A stretch of 64,000 nt of DNA from Maridesulfovibrio sp. (GCF_963667685.1 NZ_OY763931.1:868001-932000); one strand, 5' to 3'; shown: positions 48,669-57,224, counted from the stretch's first letter. Translations and numbers: made by a program. Notes: a model not told the origin generated them from the sequence alone.

Positions 48669-49660
48669 TATTTACCGCTCCTGCACTCGTAATGATCATA
48701 TGCTTTGACGATCCGTGCCACCAGCGGATGGCGGATGACATCTCCGTCTTCGAATTTAATGAAACTAATTCCGCGCACATCCTGCAGAATATTAATTGCG
48801 TCCACCAGACCGGAAGGAGCACGGTTGGGCAAGTCAATCTGAGTGATATCGCCGGTAACAACAGCTTTGGAACCGAATCCAAGGCGGGTGATGAACATCT
48901 TCATCTGCTCCGGAGTAGTGTTCTGGGCTTCATCAAGAATCACAAATGCATTGGAAAGCGTCCGCCCTCGCATGAAAGCCAACGGCGCGATTTCAATAAC
49001 ATTCTCCTCAATCATATCCTGTACTTTACCCATGTCGAGCATATCATAAAGGGCATCATAGAGGGGCCGCATGTAAGGGTTGACCTTGTCGACAAGATCA
49101 CCGGGCAGAAATCCCAGTTTTTCCCCTGCTTCAACGGCTGGACGGGTCAGGATGATCCGGTTGACCTCTTTACGCTGCAAAGCATAAACAGCCATGGCCA
49201 CGGCAAGATATGTTTTCCCGGTACCGGCAGGACCTACGGAAAAGACCATATCATTATCGCGGATTGCGGAAAAATAAGCCCTCTGGGTCAAAGTACGGGG
49301 AGTGAGGGTCTTTTTAGGCGAAACGGCAAAAAGCTCATCACGGAAAATTTTAATAAGATCGGCACGCGGATCGCGGCAAAGAATACGGTAAGCTGCTTCA
49401 ACATCCTGCGGAAAAATTTCTTTACCTGATTTCAGCAGTTTGTAGAGCTGGGTAAAAGATTTAGCTACCGGATCGATAAGCTCTTCATTCTCAGCGAGCA
49501 GCTGCAGGGAATTGCCCCTGCTTTCTATTCTAACACCGGATTGACGAGAAAGAAGATCAAGGTTTGAATTCTGGGCACCAAACAAAACGCTGGCCAGTCC
49601 AACATCATCAAACTCAAGCTTAACCCTAAACTTTTCTTTATCTGCCATTTTATCTGCCAT
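48668..49660 (-). CDS. phoH: PhoH-like ATPase
   Basis: 330-residue PhoH/YbeZ protein, an RNA-associated P-loop ATPase. It has GPAGTGKTYLAVAMAVYAL, TRPAVEAGEKLGFLPGDL and the Walker B region VILDEAQN with TTPEQMKMF. The first ATG of the MADKMADK repeat is kept because AGGAA lies about eight bases upstream. It forms a coupled pair with ybeY. Confidence 0.95.
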   Translation of the reverse strand: MADKMADKEKFRVKLEFDDVGLASVLFGAQNSNLDLLSRQSGVRIESRGNSLQLLAENEELIDPVAKSFTQLYKLLKSGKEIFPQDVEAAYRILCRDPRADLIKIFRDELFAVSPKKTLTPRTLTQRAYFSAIRDNDMVFSVGPAGTGKTYLAVAMAVYALQRKEVNRIILTRPAVEAGEKLGFLPGDLVDKVNPYMRPLYDALYDMLDMGKVQDMIEENVIEIAPLAFMRGRTLSNAFVILDEAQNTTPEQMKMFITRLGFGSKAVVTGDITQIDLPNRAPSGLVDAINILQDVRGISFIKFEDGDVIRHPLVARIVKAYDHYECRSGK

Positions 49661-49734
49661 TTATCATTTCCTGTATTTTTTGGAGCATGGATACGGCAGG
49701 ATTCAAGAATATGCAACTGATAAAGACAGCCAAG

Positions 49735-50103
49735 TCATAAACCAAGCAGGTCATCCACAGCAGCAAGAATGGCTTTAGCATTAAAGGGTTTGGTGAATGT
49801 ATACTTCACACCGAACATCTTTATCCAATCAAGTGAATCATAATTTGCGGAAGAACTGCCGCCGGAAACAGCGATAATCTTAACTTCCGGGTTTTCTTTC
49901 ATCAACTCGCGAACTGTCTGGACACCCTCTTTTTCAGGCATAAAAATATCAGTAATAACCAGATCGATCAGATTTCTATCATATCCCTGAATAGCCTTAA
50001 CACCGTCTTCGGCTTCAGTTACATGGTGCCCTTCCTTTTCCAGCATGGCTTTCAGTACCTGACGTGATATGGGATCATCATCGACGACGAGAATCCGGGG
50101 CAT
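49735..50103 (-). CDS. Single-domain response regulator (CheY-like)
   Basis: 122-residue stand-alone receiver. Acidic pair DDD at residues 8-10, phospho-acceptor D52 in VITDIFMPEKEGV, the conserved Ser/Thr in AVSGG and a Lys in FTKPF are all present. There is no output domain, so it acts through protein contacts, for example on a flagellar motor or as a phosphorelay step. No cognate kinase is next to it; the cheA at 11748-13919 is far away. Confidence 0.9.
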   Translation of the reverse strand: MPRILVVDDDPISRQVLKAMLEKEGHHVTEAEDGVKAIQGYDRNLIDLVITDIFMPEKEGVQTVRELMKENPEVKIIAVSGGSSSANYDSLDWIKMFGVKYTFTKPFNAKAILAAVDDLLGL

Positions 50104-50234
50104 ATAAACTCTCCTTAACTTCCCAAAATAATAAATACTGACAATTAAGATTACTATTGGAAAAACAACAATAGTGTCAGTTCAGGAATTAACTTTTAAA
50201 AAAAATATTTTCAAGACATTAAAGAAAAAACTTA

Positions 50235-51398
50235 CTACCGCGACTTACGACTGCCTTCAAAAATTTCATATTCTAACAGTCGGCACTCAATTTTAGCGTT
50301 ATAAAAAATGATCCTTTGCGCAGATTTAAGACCAATAAACTTAGCAAGATCAAGATTACCGGTAAAAACGTAGCCCTTGTATCCCTGACACTTATTTTTT
50401 AAAAAATCACCGATAGCAGTATAAATCTTTTCAAGCTTGGTTCTGTTGCCCAACCGCTCCCCATATTCCGGGTTCATCATTACAACACCGCCACCATCAG
50501 GAACCTCGGTTTCGCGGAAATCACAGACATCAAACTCGATGTGGTGCTCCACTCCGGCTGCGCGTGCGTTCTTTTTAGCAGCTTCAACCGCTTCCGGATC
50601 AAGGTCGGTCGCAATAATGCGCCCTTCGATGGAATCGCGTTCACGGTCCTCAGCATCTATGCAGAGGTTCTCCCAGTATTCAGGATCGTATCCGGGCAGT
50701 TTCATGAAGGAAAAATATTCACGCATCAGCCCCGGAGCTCCGTTAAGAGCAACCAATGCCGCCTCAATGGCAAGGGTTCCACTACCGCACATGGGAGATA
50801 CGAAATGACCTCGGCCATACCATTTTGCAGCACGGATCAAAGTCGCGGCCAGAGTTTCCTGCAATGGGGCTTTAGCAGGGAACTTACGGTACCCGCGACG
50901 CGACAAAGGCACGCCGGAAGTATCGAGATAAACAGTACATTCGTCATCTTTCCAATGCAAAAAAACAACAATACCGGACATATCTGGACCGGAAGAAGGT
51001 CTTCTGCCGCTCTTCTCGCGAATGCGGTCTACGATCGCATCCTTGACCTTAACATTAGCAAAACGTGAATCATTTACGGTTTCTGTGCGCACAGACGAAG
51101 TTACTGTCAGGTAATCATCAGGTCCGAGGATACTTTCCCAAACCATATCCTTAACCTGATTATACATCTGATCCGGGGTATCAGCCTTGAACCGCTTTAA
51201 CTGATAAAGAACTCGGTGTCCGCATCGAACCCAGAGGTTAAGCCGCATGCAGTCATTGAGCGAAGCTTTGGTCTCTACACCTGCATGAAGTTCAGCACGG
51301 ATCTTAAATCCCAAGCGGCCCATCTCTTCCGCAAGATAGGGACTGAAATTCTTAGGACAGGTAACAAGCACAATACTTTTACGTTCAAAATCAAGCAT
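50235..51398 (-). CDS. THUMP-domain RNA methyltransferase (RlmL-like)
   Basis: 387 residues from the ATG at 51398, with GAGG five bases upstream. A THUMP domain (about residues 60-165) binds RNA; the Rossmann methyltransferase follows (about 180-385) with FVSPMCGSGTLAIEAAL and IATDLDPEAVEAAKKNARAAG. The family makes N2-methylguanosine in 23S rRNA. The catalytic motif that is usually NPPYGER reads NPEYGER here, which changes the second proline. Monocistronic. Confidence 0.88.
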   Translation of the reverse strand: MLDFERKSIVLVTCPKNFSPYLAEEMGRLGFKIRAELHAGVETKASLNDCMRLNLWVRCGHRVLYQLKRFKADTPDQMYNQVKDMVWESILGPDDYLTVTSSVRTETVNDSRFANVKVKDAIVDRIREKSGRRPSSGPDMSGIVVFLHWKDDECTVYLDTSGVPLSRRGYRKFPAKAPLQETLAATLIRAAKWYGRGHFVSPMCGSGTLAIEAALVALNGAPGLMREYFSFMKLPGYDPEYWENLCIDAEDRERDSIEGRIIATDLDPEAVEAAKKNARAAGVEHHIEFDVCDFRETEVPDGGGVVMMNPEYGERLGNRTKLEKIYTAIGDFLKNKCQGYKGYVFTGNLDLAKFIGLKSAQRIIFYNAKIECRLLEYEIFEGSRKSR

Positions 51399-51487
51399 TT
51401 TAACCTCACCGGACACGCTGTGCCCTCAAAATATTTCATACGGTGATCAACTTATTGATACATACACCGTTTATCATCATAAAAATA

Positions 51488-51512
51488 GCTCTGCCGCAAT
51501 GTACGGCAGAGC
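51488..51512 (-). terminator. Intrinsic terminator of putP
   Basis: GCTCTGCCG pairs with CGGCAGAGC around a 7-nt loop; on the minus strand TATTTTT follows. It lies 34 bp after the putP stop. Confidence 0.85.
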
Positions 51513-51545
51513 CTTATATACATAACTATGGTAAACAACAAGCTC

Positions 51546-53018
51546 TTATTTTTTTAGAGCTGCCTCCATATCATCAAAACCAGACAGAATTTCCTCGTTA
51601 TTCTGCGGAACAACCATGTTCACAACCAGAATAGTCAGCATATTTGCAGCAAATCCAGGAACGATTTCATACATGGTCGCACCAAGTCCTGAGTCTTTCC
51701 AGAAAATCAGAACCAGAGTACCTACAACCATACCTGAAAGTGCGGAAATCCAGGTGGTCTTCCTACTAAACAGGGAGAAAATAACAACCGGGCCAAAAGC
51801 AGCACCAAATCCGCCCCAGGCATAAGAAACCAGACCAAGAACAGTGTTCCCGGGTGTCAAAGCCATACTCATGGCTATGATGGAAATGACAAGAACGCAG
51901 AGACGTCCGACAAGCATAAGTTCTTTTTCTGAAGCTTCACGGCGCAGGATCTTTTTATAGAAATCCTCTGTCAGCGCGGAAGAGGATACCAGCAACTGCG
52001 AATCGATAGTTGACATGATTGCAGAAAGAATGGCCGCAAGCAGCACACCGCCAACCCAGGGGTTAAAGAGCTTGGCGATCATGTAAATAAAGACTTTCTC
52101 CTGCTCCCCGCCATGCAGTCCGTCAAACATGGGAATAGCAACCATGCCAACAACAACTGCTCCGGCAAGAGATATCACAACCCAGATCAAAGCTACCGCA
52201 GTGGCTTTGGGAAGTTCACTGATGGAACTGATCCCCATGAAACGGGTTAAAATGTGAGGTTGTCCGAAATACCCAAGCCCCCATGCCATGGTTGAGATTA
52301 CAGCGAGAACAGAGAGCGGTGTCCCAGCTCCGTTATGAAAAAGGCTGATGGAAATATGCCTTGCTACCATCTCTGCTTCAATAGCTGAGATGCCTCCGCT
52401 ATGGATTGTCCCCAGAACAGGTACAAGGATGATAGCGAAAAACATCAGCCCCCCCTGAAAGAAATCCGTCCAGCAGACAGCCATGAAACCGCCGAGAAAA
52501 GTATAGGAAACGATAACTACAGCTCCGGTGATAACAGCAACAGAGTAATCAATATTGAACATTGACTCGAAGAGTTTACCTGCAGCAACCAGACCGGATG
52601 AAGAATAGATCGTGAAGAAAATAAGAATGATGACCGCGGAACCGACCCGGAGAAGGCTGGTTGGATCATTGAATCTCTTTTCAAAAAAGGATGATATTGT
52701 AAGGGTGTCTGTCATCTGGGTATAAACACGCAGACGCGCAGAAATAAAAATCCAGTTTAAAGCAGTACCGATAAAAAGACCGATTGCGATCCATGCCTCG
52801 GTCATACCGCCAAGGTAGACAGCGCCCGGAAGGCCCATGAGCAACCAGCCGGACATATCACTGGCTTGCGCTGAAAGAGCAGTAACCCAACCGCCGAGTC
52901 CGCGTCCGCCGAGGATGTAACCTTCAATATTCGAAGTCCGTTTGTAGAAATACCAGCCAACCGCCAGCAGGAAAACCAGATAAACACCAAAAGTTAACAA
53001 AGTCTCAATCTGAATCAC
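51546..53018 (-). CDS. putP: Sodium/proline symporter PutP
   Basis: 490-residue member of the sodium:solute symporter family with 13 hydrophobic helices. The start SNIEGYILGGRGLGGWVTALSAQASDMSGWLLMG-type signature (about residues 29-62) is that of PutP, and AILSAIMSTIDSQLLVSSSAL is the conserved sodium-site helix. Takes up proline with Na+, an osmolyte and carbon source in a marine setting. Monocistronic. Confidence 0.92.
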   Translation of the reverse strand: MIQIETLLTFGVYLVFLLAVGWYFYKRTSNIEGYILGGRGLGGWVTALSAQASDMSGWLLMGLPGAVYLGGMTEAWIAIGLFIGTALNWIFISARLRVYTQMTDTLTISSFFEKRFNDPTSLLRVGSAVIILIFFTIYSSSGLVAAGKLFESMFNIDYSVAVITGAVVIVSYTFLGGFMAVCWTDFFQGGLMFFAIILVPVLGTIHSGGISAIEAEMVARHISISLFHNGAGTPLSVLAVISTMAWGLGYFGQPHILTRFMGISSISELPKATAVALIWVVISLAGAVVVGMVAIPMFDGLHGGEQEKVFIYMIAKLFNPWVGGVLLAAILSAIMSTIDSQLLVSSSALTEDFYKKILRREASEKELMLVGRLCVLVISIIAMSMALTPGNTVLGLVSYAWGGFGAAFGPVVIFSLFSRKTTWISALSGMVVGTLVLIFWKDSGLGATMYEIVPGFAANMLTILVVNMVVPQNNEEILSGFDDMEAALKK

Positions 53019-53386
53019 AATAAATCCTTTTTAAACAAGTAAAGAAAACAAAAACAACCTAATACATAAAAAGGGGCTACTATTTAACCATCATGGCGAT
53101 TGTGTACAAGATATTTTTTTTTGGCGTTGATTGTACGGCTACTTTCTGATTACGGATTAAATTATTCAGTTTTTTATTCAAAAAGTTCATTATTTTCATT
53201 TACAGCAAAATATTAAGAGGGAAAGAAGTTCCAATAAAGTAATTCATATTTTTAAATTACGACTGAATCAGAGTCAGTATTATCTAAAACCCTATCAGAA
53301 AGACAGTTTCAACCAAATAATCTTGACAGCCGGGAACAGTTCCAAGAAAATCAACCATCTTAAACCATAAATTAACGAGGTAACTC
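53019..53386. other. 368-bp intergenic spacer
   Basis: Divergent spacer between putP and the small membrane-protein gene. It is AT-rich, contains several T-runs and should hold both promoters, but I see no convincing -35/-10 pair, riboswitch or repeat. Confidence 0.5.
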
Positions 53387-53770
53387 GTGCTGCCACTCAT
53401 ATTAGCGGGCATTACCCTGCTGTCCATAATCGGAATTTCAATCTATGCAAAAAAGAAAGGCCAAAGCGGATTCGGCGTTTTCTTTCTGCTCTATTCCATC
53501 ATTTCTATCATTGTTTATGTTGTTACCATTCCTGAAGGTAAGACATTCATGCTGGTTGATATTTTAGGTCAGATCGGAGTTATCTTCACAAGCCTCGGAG
53601 TAATTGTCGCCCACGCCAGGAAAGGCAAGAAAATACTCTACGCCCTTCCCGGCCTGATCATCCTCGGCATATCGCTCTCCCTGCATATCGGTAAAATACA
53701 ACCCCCCTCCCAGAACGGGACCGCAACCAACTCAACAATCATAATGCAGTCCAACCAAACCAAAGAATAA
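53387..53770 (+). CDS. Small membrane protein, 127 aa
   Basis: Three to four hydrophobic helices (residues 1-20, 30-48, 57-75, 85-100) and a polar Thr/Asn-rich C terminus. GAGG precedes the ATG by about eight bases (read as CGAGGTAACTCGTG, so a GTG at 53387 is used). No family recognised. It ends in a strong terminator and is the last gene before the accessory region. Confidence 0.55.
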   Translation: MLPLILAGITLLSIIGISIYAKKKGQSGFGVFFLLYSIISIIVYVVTIPEGKTFMLVDILGQIGVIFTSLGVIVAHARKGKKILYALPGLIILGISLSLHIGKIQPPSQNGTATNSTIIMQSNQTKE

Positions 53771-53812
53771 AAGAATCCCCTGTATTGAAATTCAAGACAG
53801 GGGATTCTTTTT
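53771..53812 (+). terminator. Intrinsic terminator
   Basis: AAGAATCCCCTGT pairs with ACAGGGGATTCTT around a 13-nt loop and is followed by TTTTT. It starts immediately after the stop codon. Confidence 0.9.
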
Positions 53813-53883
53813 GAAAATATAACAAGCAGCCTAACAACATATACTGGATAAAGGCTTATATGATTTATTCATGCCTACTCCAT

Positions 53884-54186
53884 TTAATGCATGACCGTCC
53901 GTTCCGGAATCATCTTCTCAATAACTCTATAAAGCCTGTCTGCAAACAATATCAGCCGAGCCTTATACTCTTCATGATCGGTGTGCTCAGCATCCTGCTC
54001 AGCCAGAGTCGCCACAATCTGCAGCTGAACAGCTCCCTGAGCCATACTCATCCGGCCAGACTTCAATTCATCTAAGATAACCTTAACCCTGTCGCCATAT
54101 TTTGGAAGTTGATTCATGCGAATCATGGATACATGAGTGTGGATAAAATTCAAGCCCGCAAGCACCAGATCAAAGCGAACCTCCAT
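53884..54186 (-). CDS. Hypothetical protein, 100 aa, downstream of a CI-like regulator
   Basis: Helical, soluble protein (MIRMNQLPKYGDRVKVILDELK, QGAVQLQIVATLAEQDAEHTD). No family recognised. Its start overlaps the end of the upstream regulator by 17 bp, so the two are coupled. Its location beside phage-type regulators suggests an accessory role. Confidence 0.5.
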   Translation of the reverse strand: MEVRFDLVLAGLNFIHTHVSMIRMNQLPKYGDRVKVILDELKSGRMSMAQGAVQLQIVATLAEQDAEHTDHEEYKARLILFADRLYRVIEKMIPERTVMH

Positions 54187-54565
54187 ACTGAATACGCAGG
54201 GACGCGCCTTCCGGCAGTTTATTAGTAAGAGCCTCCATCAATTCACTTACTGTCAGTTCTCGCTGCTGCTCACGCGTTATCCGCTTTTCTATTTCAGCAT
54301 AAGTCAAAGCACCGGATGGTTCATCAGACAAGACCCGATACTTGGGCCCTGTACCCGTCCTGACCCAATTAGGATCTACTCCGGACACATCTAGAGCTTT
54401 CAACAGCCAATCCGAAGGGATAGAATTCCTTCGTTTGGCATCTGAGATAGAAGACTGACGAATACCCAGAACTTCAGCCAGCCGAACCTGAGTAATCTTA
54501 CCATCATTGATAAAGGCCTCTCCCAACCGCGACAACACACCAGCAAAATCAAGTTTATCTGTCAT
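54170..54565 (-). CDS. CI-type phage repressor N-terminal protein (HTH)
   Basis: 131 residues. The N-terminal half follows the bacteriophage CI repressor helix-turn-helix pattern: KITQVRLAEVLGIRQSSISDAKRR, then IPSDWLLKALDVSGVDPNWVRTGTGPKY. There is no S24 peptidase domain, so it is a short regulator. It is divergent from a full-length CI-like repressor at 54768; the 202-bp spacer between them carries repeated sites. Confidence 0.8.
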   Translation of the reverse strand: MTDKLDFAGVLSRLGEAFINDGKITQVRLAEVLGIRQSSISDAKRRNSIPSDWLLKALDVSGVDPNWVRTGTGPKYRVLSDEPSGALTYAEIEKRITREQQRELTVSELMEALTNKLPEGASLRIQYGGSL

Positions 54566-54634
54566 ACAACTCTCTCATACAGACATTTTTCATAAAGACC
54601 GACGAGCCACTTGTGCTTATCTCTTTTTTTAAAT

Positions 54635-54729
54635 AAACTTTTACCCACTTTAACTACAAAAAAACCACATACAGGTAAAAAGTTTCATATACCACCCTTT
54701 CTTGTTGTATAAGCAAACTTTTTACCTAC
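54635..54729. promoter_or_regulatory. Operator cluster between divergent regulators
   Basis: GGTAAAAAGTTT (54674-54685) and AAACTTTTTACC (54715-54726) are perfect 12-nt inverted copies, 29 bp apart. A third, imperfect copy AAACTTTTACCC (54635-54646) is in the second orientation. Three spaced sites between two divergent repressor genes are a typical lysogeny switch; the binding protein is not determined. Confidence 0.7.
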
Positions 54730-54767
54730 TTCAAGAACTATTTTATACAAAAAGTGATACACACCCT

Positions 54768-55442
54768 ATGTCCGATATTGTTGAAAGATTCCTGAGTGTC
54801 AAAAACCTTGTAGGCATCAAACGTAACGAATTTTGCAAAAGAGTAGGCGTTTCGAGCACAACCCACGACAACTATAAAAAAGGCAAGGGTACCCCAAAGG
54901 CTCCGTTCTTGAGTAAAGTATGTGAAGAATTCTGTATTAACGGTCATTGGCTGCTTACTGGAGAGGGGGAAATCTTCATGGATGAACCACCGACTCCGCC
55001 GCGTTCAGCAGACCCGAATATCTTGAGTTCCGGTCAAAATATCAACCTGATAGGTCTTGCTCAATGCGGCATAGACGGCTGGTCCCAGACTATGCCCATT
55101 GCCATCAACAGCTCTGTCCCTGAATTCCATAATGATTATATTGCAGCACTCACAATTGGTGATTCCATGGTCCCCGCCGGCATTCTTCCCGGCAACATAG
55201 TTTATTGCGACCCACGCTTACAGCCCTCCAAGGGTGAACCTGTCTTCGTGATGCGTCGAGACGCGCACAAAGAGGAATCCGCCGGAGTTAAAATTTACAA
55301 TGGGCATGATGAAAAATGGATATATCTACAAGGCTGGCTCAATAAACAAGGCAATAAACCGCAAAAGGAATTTAATATTCAGCAACTGGTCAACGAAATC
55401 TGCATGATCGCGCCTGTAGTTATGATTCGCAGGAGGATTTAA
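54768..55442 (+). CDS. CI/LexA-like repressor with S24 self-cleaving peptidase
   Basis: 224 residues from the ATG at 54768; a TTG-started extension to 54702 has no domain counterpart. An N-terminal HTH (IKRNEFCKRVGVSSTTHDNYKKG) binds DNA. The C-terminal S24 domain has a cleavage site Cys100-Gly101 (a C-G bond as in UmuD), catalytic S133 in GDSMVPAGILPG and K175 in SAGVKIY. It is therefore expected to respond to RecA. The ribosome binding site is weak. It sits just outside the tRNA-Leu fragment, on the opposite side from the integrase. Confidence 0.88.
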   Translation: MSDIVERFLSVKNLVGIKRNEFCKRVGVSSTTHDNYKKGKGTPKAPFLSKVCEEFCINGHWLLTGEGEIFMDEPPTPPRSADPNILSSGQNINLIGLAQCGIDGWSQTMPIAINSSVPEFHNDYIAALTIGDSMVPAGILPGNIVYCDPRLQPSKGEPVFVMRRDAHKEESAGVKIYNGHDEKWIYLQGWLNKQGNKPQKEFNIQQLVNEICMIAPVVMIRRRI

Positions 55443-55531
55443 CCCCCGCTATCGCGTGGGCGCGATTATCTGGGATACTGGCGAAAAAGGAAAAGACAAA
55501 AAATCAACCTCAGAAGGCGGAAAAACCAAAA

Positions 55532-55580
55532 AAACACCCCCTTAGAACAGCTATGCGGATGCTGTTGTAAGGGGGTGTTT
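55532..55580 (-). terminator. Strong terminator, probably of the original tRNA-Leu gene
   Basis: A 13-bp perfect stem (AAACACCCCCTTA/TAAGGGGGTGTTT) encloses AACAGC/GCTGTT. On the minus strand a T7 run follows; on the plus strand it does not. It lies 10 bp past the CCA end of the tRNA-Leu fragment, the position expected of that tRNA's own terminator. Confidence 0.85.
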
Positions 55581-55590
55581 ATATTACGGT

Positions 55591-55645
55591 TGGTGCGAAA
55601 GGAGAGACTCGAACTCTCACGGATTAACCGCTGGATCCTAAATCC
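55591..55645 (-). pseudogene. 3' fragment of tRNA-Leu (TAG), attachment-site core
   Basis: Reads on the minus strand as the anticodon-arm 3' half, anticodon TAG in loop TTTAGGA, a variable arm with CGG/CCG stem, T arm GAGAG-TTCGAGT-CTCTC, then CTTTCGCACCA. The 5' half is absent: upstream the bases are CA then unrelated sequence, and the A28-A42 pair would be a mismatch, so homology stops at the anticodon stem. This is the typical duplicate 3' end left by integration into a tRNA gene. The intact tRNA should lie beyond the right end of the element. 55646-55753 shows nothing else recognisable. Confidence 0.85.
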
Positions 55646-55753
55646 TGAAACAGAGAAAGAGAGCAATGTACCCATAGAGACTTGACCGCAATTAATCCAA
55701 TATTTATAAAGAATAATATAAAACTGCACGAACTCCAGTGCAACTCTTACAGA

Positions 55754-55801
55754 GGCAAATAGGGGACAAAATACGCCGCGAGGGGCAAATAGGGGACAAA
55801 A
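55754..55801 (+). repeat. Direct repeats before the integrase
   Basis: The 18-nt GGCAAATAGGGGACAAAA occurs at 55754-55771 and 55784-55801, 30 bp start to start. The second copy also carries the AGGGG ribosome binding site of int. Spacing near three helical turns fits arm-type integrase-binding sites. Confidence 0.75.
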
Positions 55802-55804
55802 AAA

Positions 55805-56950
55805 ATGGCCGATTTTGTGAAGGTAAAAAACATGACCGGAGTGTTCTATTACGAGCATGCCAACAAACGATACCGGGGCAAACCGGACCGTACTTTCTAC
55901 ATTTCTTATAAGATAAGCGGCAAACGAAAAAAAGAAAAGGTCGGCTTGCTCTCTGAAGGATTCACTGCCGCATTTGCATCTCAGGTCCGCGCGGAACGTT
56001 TGCGCCAGCTCCGTAACCAGACTCTGCCTACCGCCCTGCAAGGGAAAGATATCACTCTTGATGAAGCCTGGGATAGATTCCGAGACACTCACCTCATACT
56101 CAGCAAAAATACGGAGACCGTATCGATTGAGGATCAACGCTACCGTAAGCATATCCAGCCCAGATTCGGACACATGCCACTGTCCAGGATAACCCCATTT
56201 GACTTGGAGGAATTCAAATCCGAGCTTCTGCAACAGTATGCCCCTCAATCTACCAGTCATATTATCGGACTGATCCGCCGGACATATGTAAAACACATAG
56301 AATGGAAACTCTGGACCGGCACACCGCCCACCGCAGAAATCAAGATTCCCAAATCCGACAACGGTCGCTACCGCTACCTGACTGTAGAGGAAGCCAAGGA
56401 TCTGCTGGAAGAATTGAGCCCGACTAAAACCCAGTACGGTCATAAAGGAAGCTCCACTACATATAATATGACCCTTCTGGCCCTTCACACAGGTATGCGC
56501 TTCAAAGAGATCGCCAACCTCAGGGGTGAGCATATCAACCTTAAAGATAAAACCCTGCGCATAGTTGAAAGCAAGAATTACAAGGGCCGGACCCTGTATC
56601 TTACCAATCAGGCCTTTGAAATGCTTTCCACTCTGCCTCTTAAAGCCGGCGAACTTGTTTTCCCTGGACAAACAGGGAAAGTCATGACGCGCATCAGCAA
56701 TGGTTTCAAAAGTGCAGTAAACAGGCTTGAACTCAACAAAGGAATCACCGACGATCGGGACAAAATTGTTTTCCACTCCCTGCGGCACACCTTCGCCAGC
56801 TGGATGGCCATAGAAGGTGTCTCGCTCTACGGCATAGCCGATATGCTCGGCCATTCCAGCCTTGAAATGGTCAAGAGGTATGCCCATCTTTGTCCCGATG
56901 TTTACCGACAGGCCACGGAGACCTTTGAAAAGTACTTTAACAAGAAATAG
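55805..56950 (+). CDS. int: Tyrosine-recombinase integrase
   Basis: 381-residue phage-type integrase that recombines attP with the tRNA-Leu attB. An N-terminal arm-binding domain (residues 1-60), a core-binding SAM-like domain (residues about 70-160) and the catalytic domain are visible. Catalytic residues: R232 (TGMRFKEI), H324 and R327 (HSLRHTF), H350 (GHSSLEMVKRY) and the nucleophile Y359. It lies 160 bp from the tRNA fragment, the usual distance. It converges on the HTH gene with a 14-bp overlap. Confidence 0.96.
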   Translation: MADFVKVKNMTGVFYYEHANKRYRGKPDRTFYISYKISGKRKKEKVGLLSEGFTAAFASQVRAERLRQLRNQTLPTALQGKDITLDEAWDRFRDTHLILSKNTETVSIEDQRYRKHIQPRFGHMPLSRITPFDLEEFKSELLQQYAPQSTSHIIGLIRRTYVKHIEWKLWTGTPPTAEIKIPKSDNGRYRYLTVEEAKDLLEELSPTKTQYGHKGSSTTYNMTLLALHTGMRFKEIANLRGEHINLKDKTLRIVESKNYKGRTLYLTNQAFEMLSTLPLKAGELVFPGQTGKVMTRISNGFKSAVNRLELNKGITDDRDKIVFHSLRHTFASWMAIEGVSLYGIADMLGHSSLEMVKRYAHLCPDVYRQATETFEKYFNKK

Positions 56951-57224
56951 TTTTTCTGCCATTTGCTTCCAACCATTTGCGAAGTTTTGGCACTTCATAA
57001 ACAACCTTGGTTCCTATCTTAGAATACTCCGGCCCCCGCTTCTGAACTCTCCAGTTCCGTAGAGTATCAGGAGAAACACCTATTAACTGAGCAGCCTCAG
57101 CTGGCGTTACAGACAAACGATTTTGCAGCTTTGCCAACTCCGCAGCTGGTGCGAAAGCTTCACGCGCTGCCTCACGTAATTCCTTGCGAACTTCTTCAAG
57201 TGAAAGAGACTCTAAATTCATCAC
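56937..57224 (-). CDS. Excisionase-like HTH protein
   Basis: 95 residues with a MerR/excisionase-type winged HTH (SVTPAEAAQLIGVSPDTLRNW, then a YSKIGTKVVYEVPKLRKWLE wing). Small HTH proteins of this kind act as recombination directionality factors. It is the last gene of a four-gene coupled operon and its end overlaps int by 14 bp in opposite direction. Assignment to excision is inferred from location and fold. Confidence 0.7.
   Translation of the reverse strand: MMNLESLSLEEVRKELREAAREAFAPAAELAKLQNRLSVTPAEAAQLIGVSPDTLRNWRVQKRGPEYSKIGTKVVYEVPKLRKWLEANGRKTISC

Noticed and set aside
55591..55645. Functional tRNA-Leu gene
   Set aside because: The 5' half (acceptor and D arm) is missing and the anticodon stem has a mismatch at position 28-42.
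55466..57004. 512-codon open frame on the minus strand across the integrase
   Set aside because: Antisense shadow of the tyrosine integrase: no domain logic, and the integrase frame has all catalytic residues.
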